From contig JAKPEO010000037.1 of the NCBI GenBank assembly GCA_029551925.1, forward strand, positions 1 through 34,992: a stretch of 34,992 nucleotides of DNA. The letters run 5' to 3'. The first letter of the stretch is position 1. Every line of letters begins with the position of its first letter. A model generated the notes under the pieces. The model was not told the origin of the DNA and ran no database searches. It was given only the letters and a program-made list of their open reading frames with translations. Below, piece after piece: positions 34,907-34,992 of this stretch. The DNA is from a bacterium (GTDB lineage: Bacteria; JAGOBX01). A program made the translations under genes and the position numbers.

Positions 34907-34926
34907 AAAAAATTGGAGACATTATT

Positions 34927-34992
34927 ATGTCGAAAGTATTAATAGTTGATGATGCAATGATTATGAGAATGATGTTGAGAGAAATACTTGAA
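34927..34992 (+). CDS. CheY-type response regulator receiver, 3' partial
   Basis: Only 22 codons lie in the window: MSKVLIVDDAMIMRMMLREI and two more. KVLIVDDA is the first strand of a receiver domain with the acidic pair Asp8-Asp9 that binds Mg2+, and the following helix MIMRMMLREIL fits CheY. Whether it is a stand-alone CheY or has an output domain cannot be seen. GGAG stands 10-11 bp before the ATG, 20 bp after the CheX-like gene, so the two are cotranscribed and probably act together. Confidence 0.87.
   Translation, partial: MSKVLIVDDAMIMRMMLREILE

Overview
This is a strongly A+T-rich bacterial window in which every supportable gene lies on the + strand, mostly packed with gaps under 60 bp, overlaps, or ATGA junctions. 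It suggests an uncultured diderm (Gram-negative) bacterium. The evidence is two giant secreted repeat proteins with C-terminal FPNP/YPNP domains of the type IX secretion (T9SS) or FlgD-like kind, two outer-membrane beta-barrels of PorV/UPF0164 type, pseudopilins, a UDP-sugar N-acetyltransferase of the WbpD kind and a possible lipid-A-type sugar dehydrogenase. Clear GGAG Shine-Dalgarno sites before about half the genes argue against typical Bacteroidetes. An Elusimicrobiota-like or FCB-related candidate phylum is plausible, but this is inference and no lineage marker is present.

Layout: (1) 1-8385: the 3' part of a giant Ig/Fn3-repeat surface protein, followed at once by a beta-barrel protein fused to a helical/TPR domain; an intrinsic terminator at 8413-8435 closes the block. 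(2) 8593-14923: a sigma-70-type promoter, a Gfo/Idh/MocA dehydrogenase, a membrane-anchored TPR protein, a TIGR03960/DUF2344 radical SAM protein, MiaB and a small ModE-like wHTH regulator. (3) 14924-19042: a pair of identical palindromic boxes, a PiT phosphate transporter, a GT4 glycosyltransferase, an unknown helical protein and a YycJ-type metallo-beta-lactamase-fold hydrolase. (4) 19047-22844: a membrane PDZ protein, a YIP1 protein, a 46-residue Cys-rich protein, a Ppx/GppA phosphatase and two pseudopilins, the second apparently using an ATT or ATC start codon. (5) 22902-31787: a promoter, a TPR protein, a 2353-residue secreted repeat protein and a PorV-like barrel. (6) 31821-34992: an isochorismatase-fold hydrolase, an anchored SGNH hydrolase, a WbpD-like acetyltransferase, a promoter, an MshEN-CheX fusion and the first 22 codons of a CheY-type receiver.

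The most distinctive theme is a repeated cassette, a giant CTD-tagged surface protein followed by an outer-membrane barrel, at 1-8385 and 23574-31787, with TPR proteins fused or adjacent. In T9SS, PorV carries CTD cargo at the outer membrane, so each barrel may be the dedicated partner of its giant neighbour; that pairing is inferred. The giant proteins grew by duplication of multi-domain blocks: a nine-module block of about 830 residues in the first and a two-domain block of 239 residues in the second.
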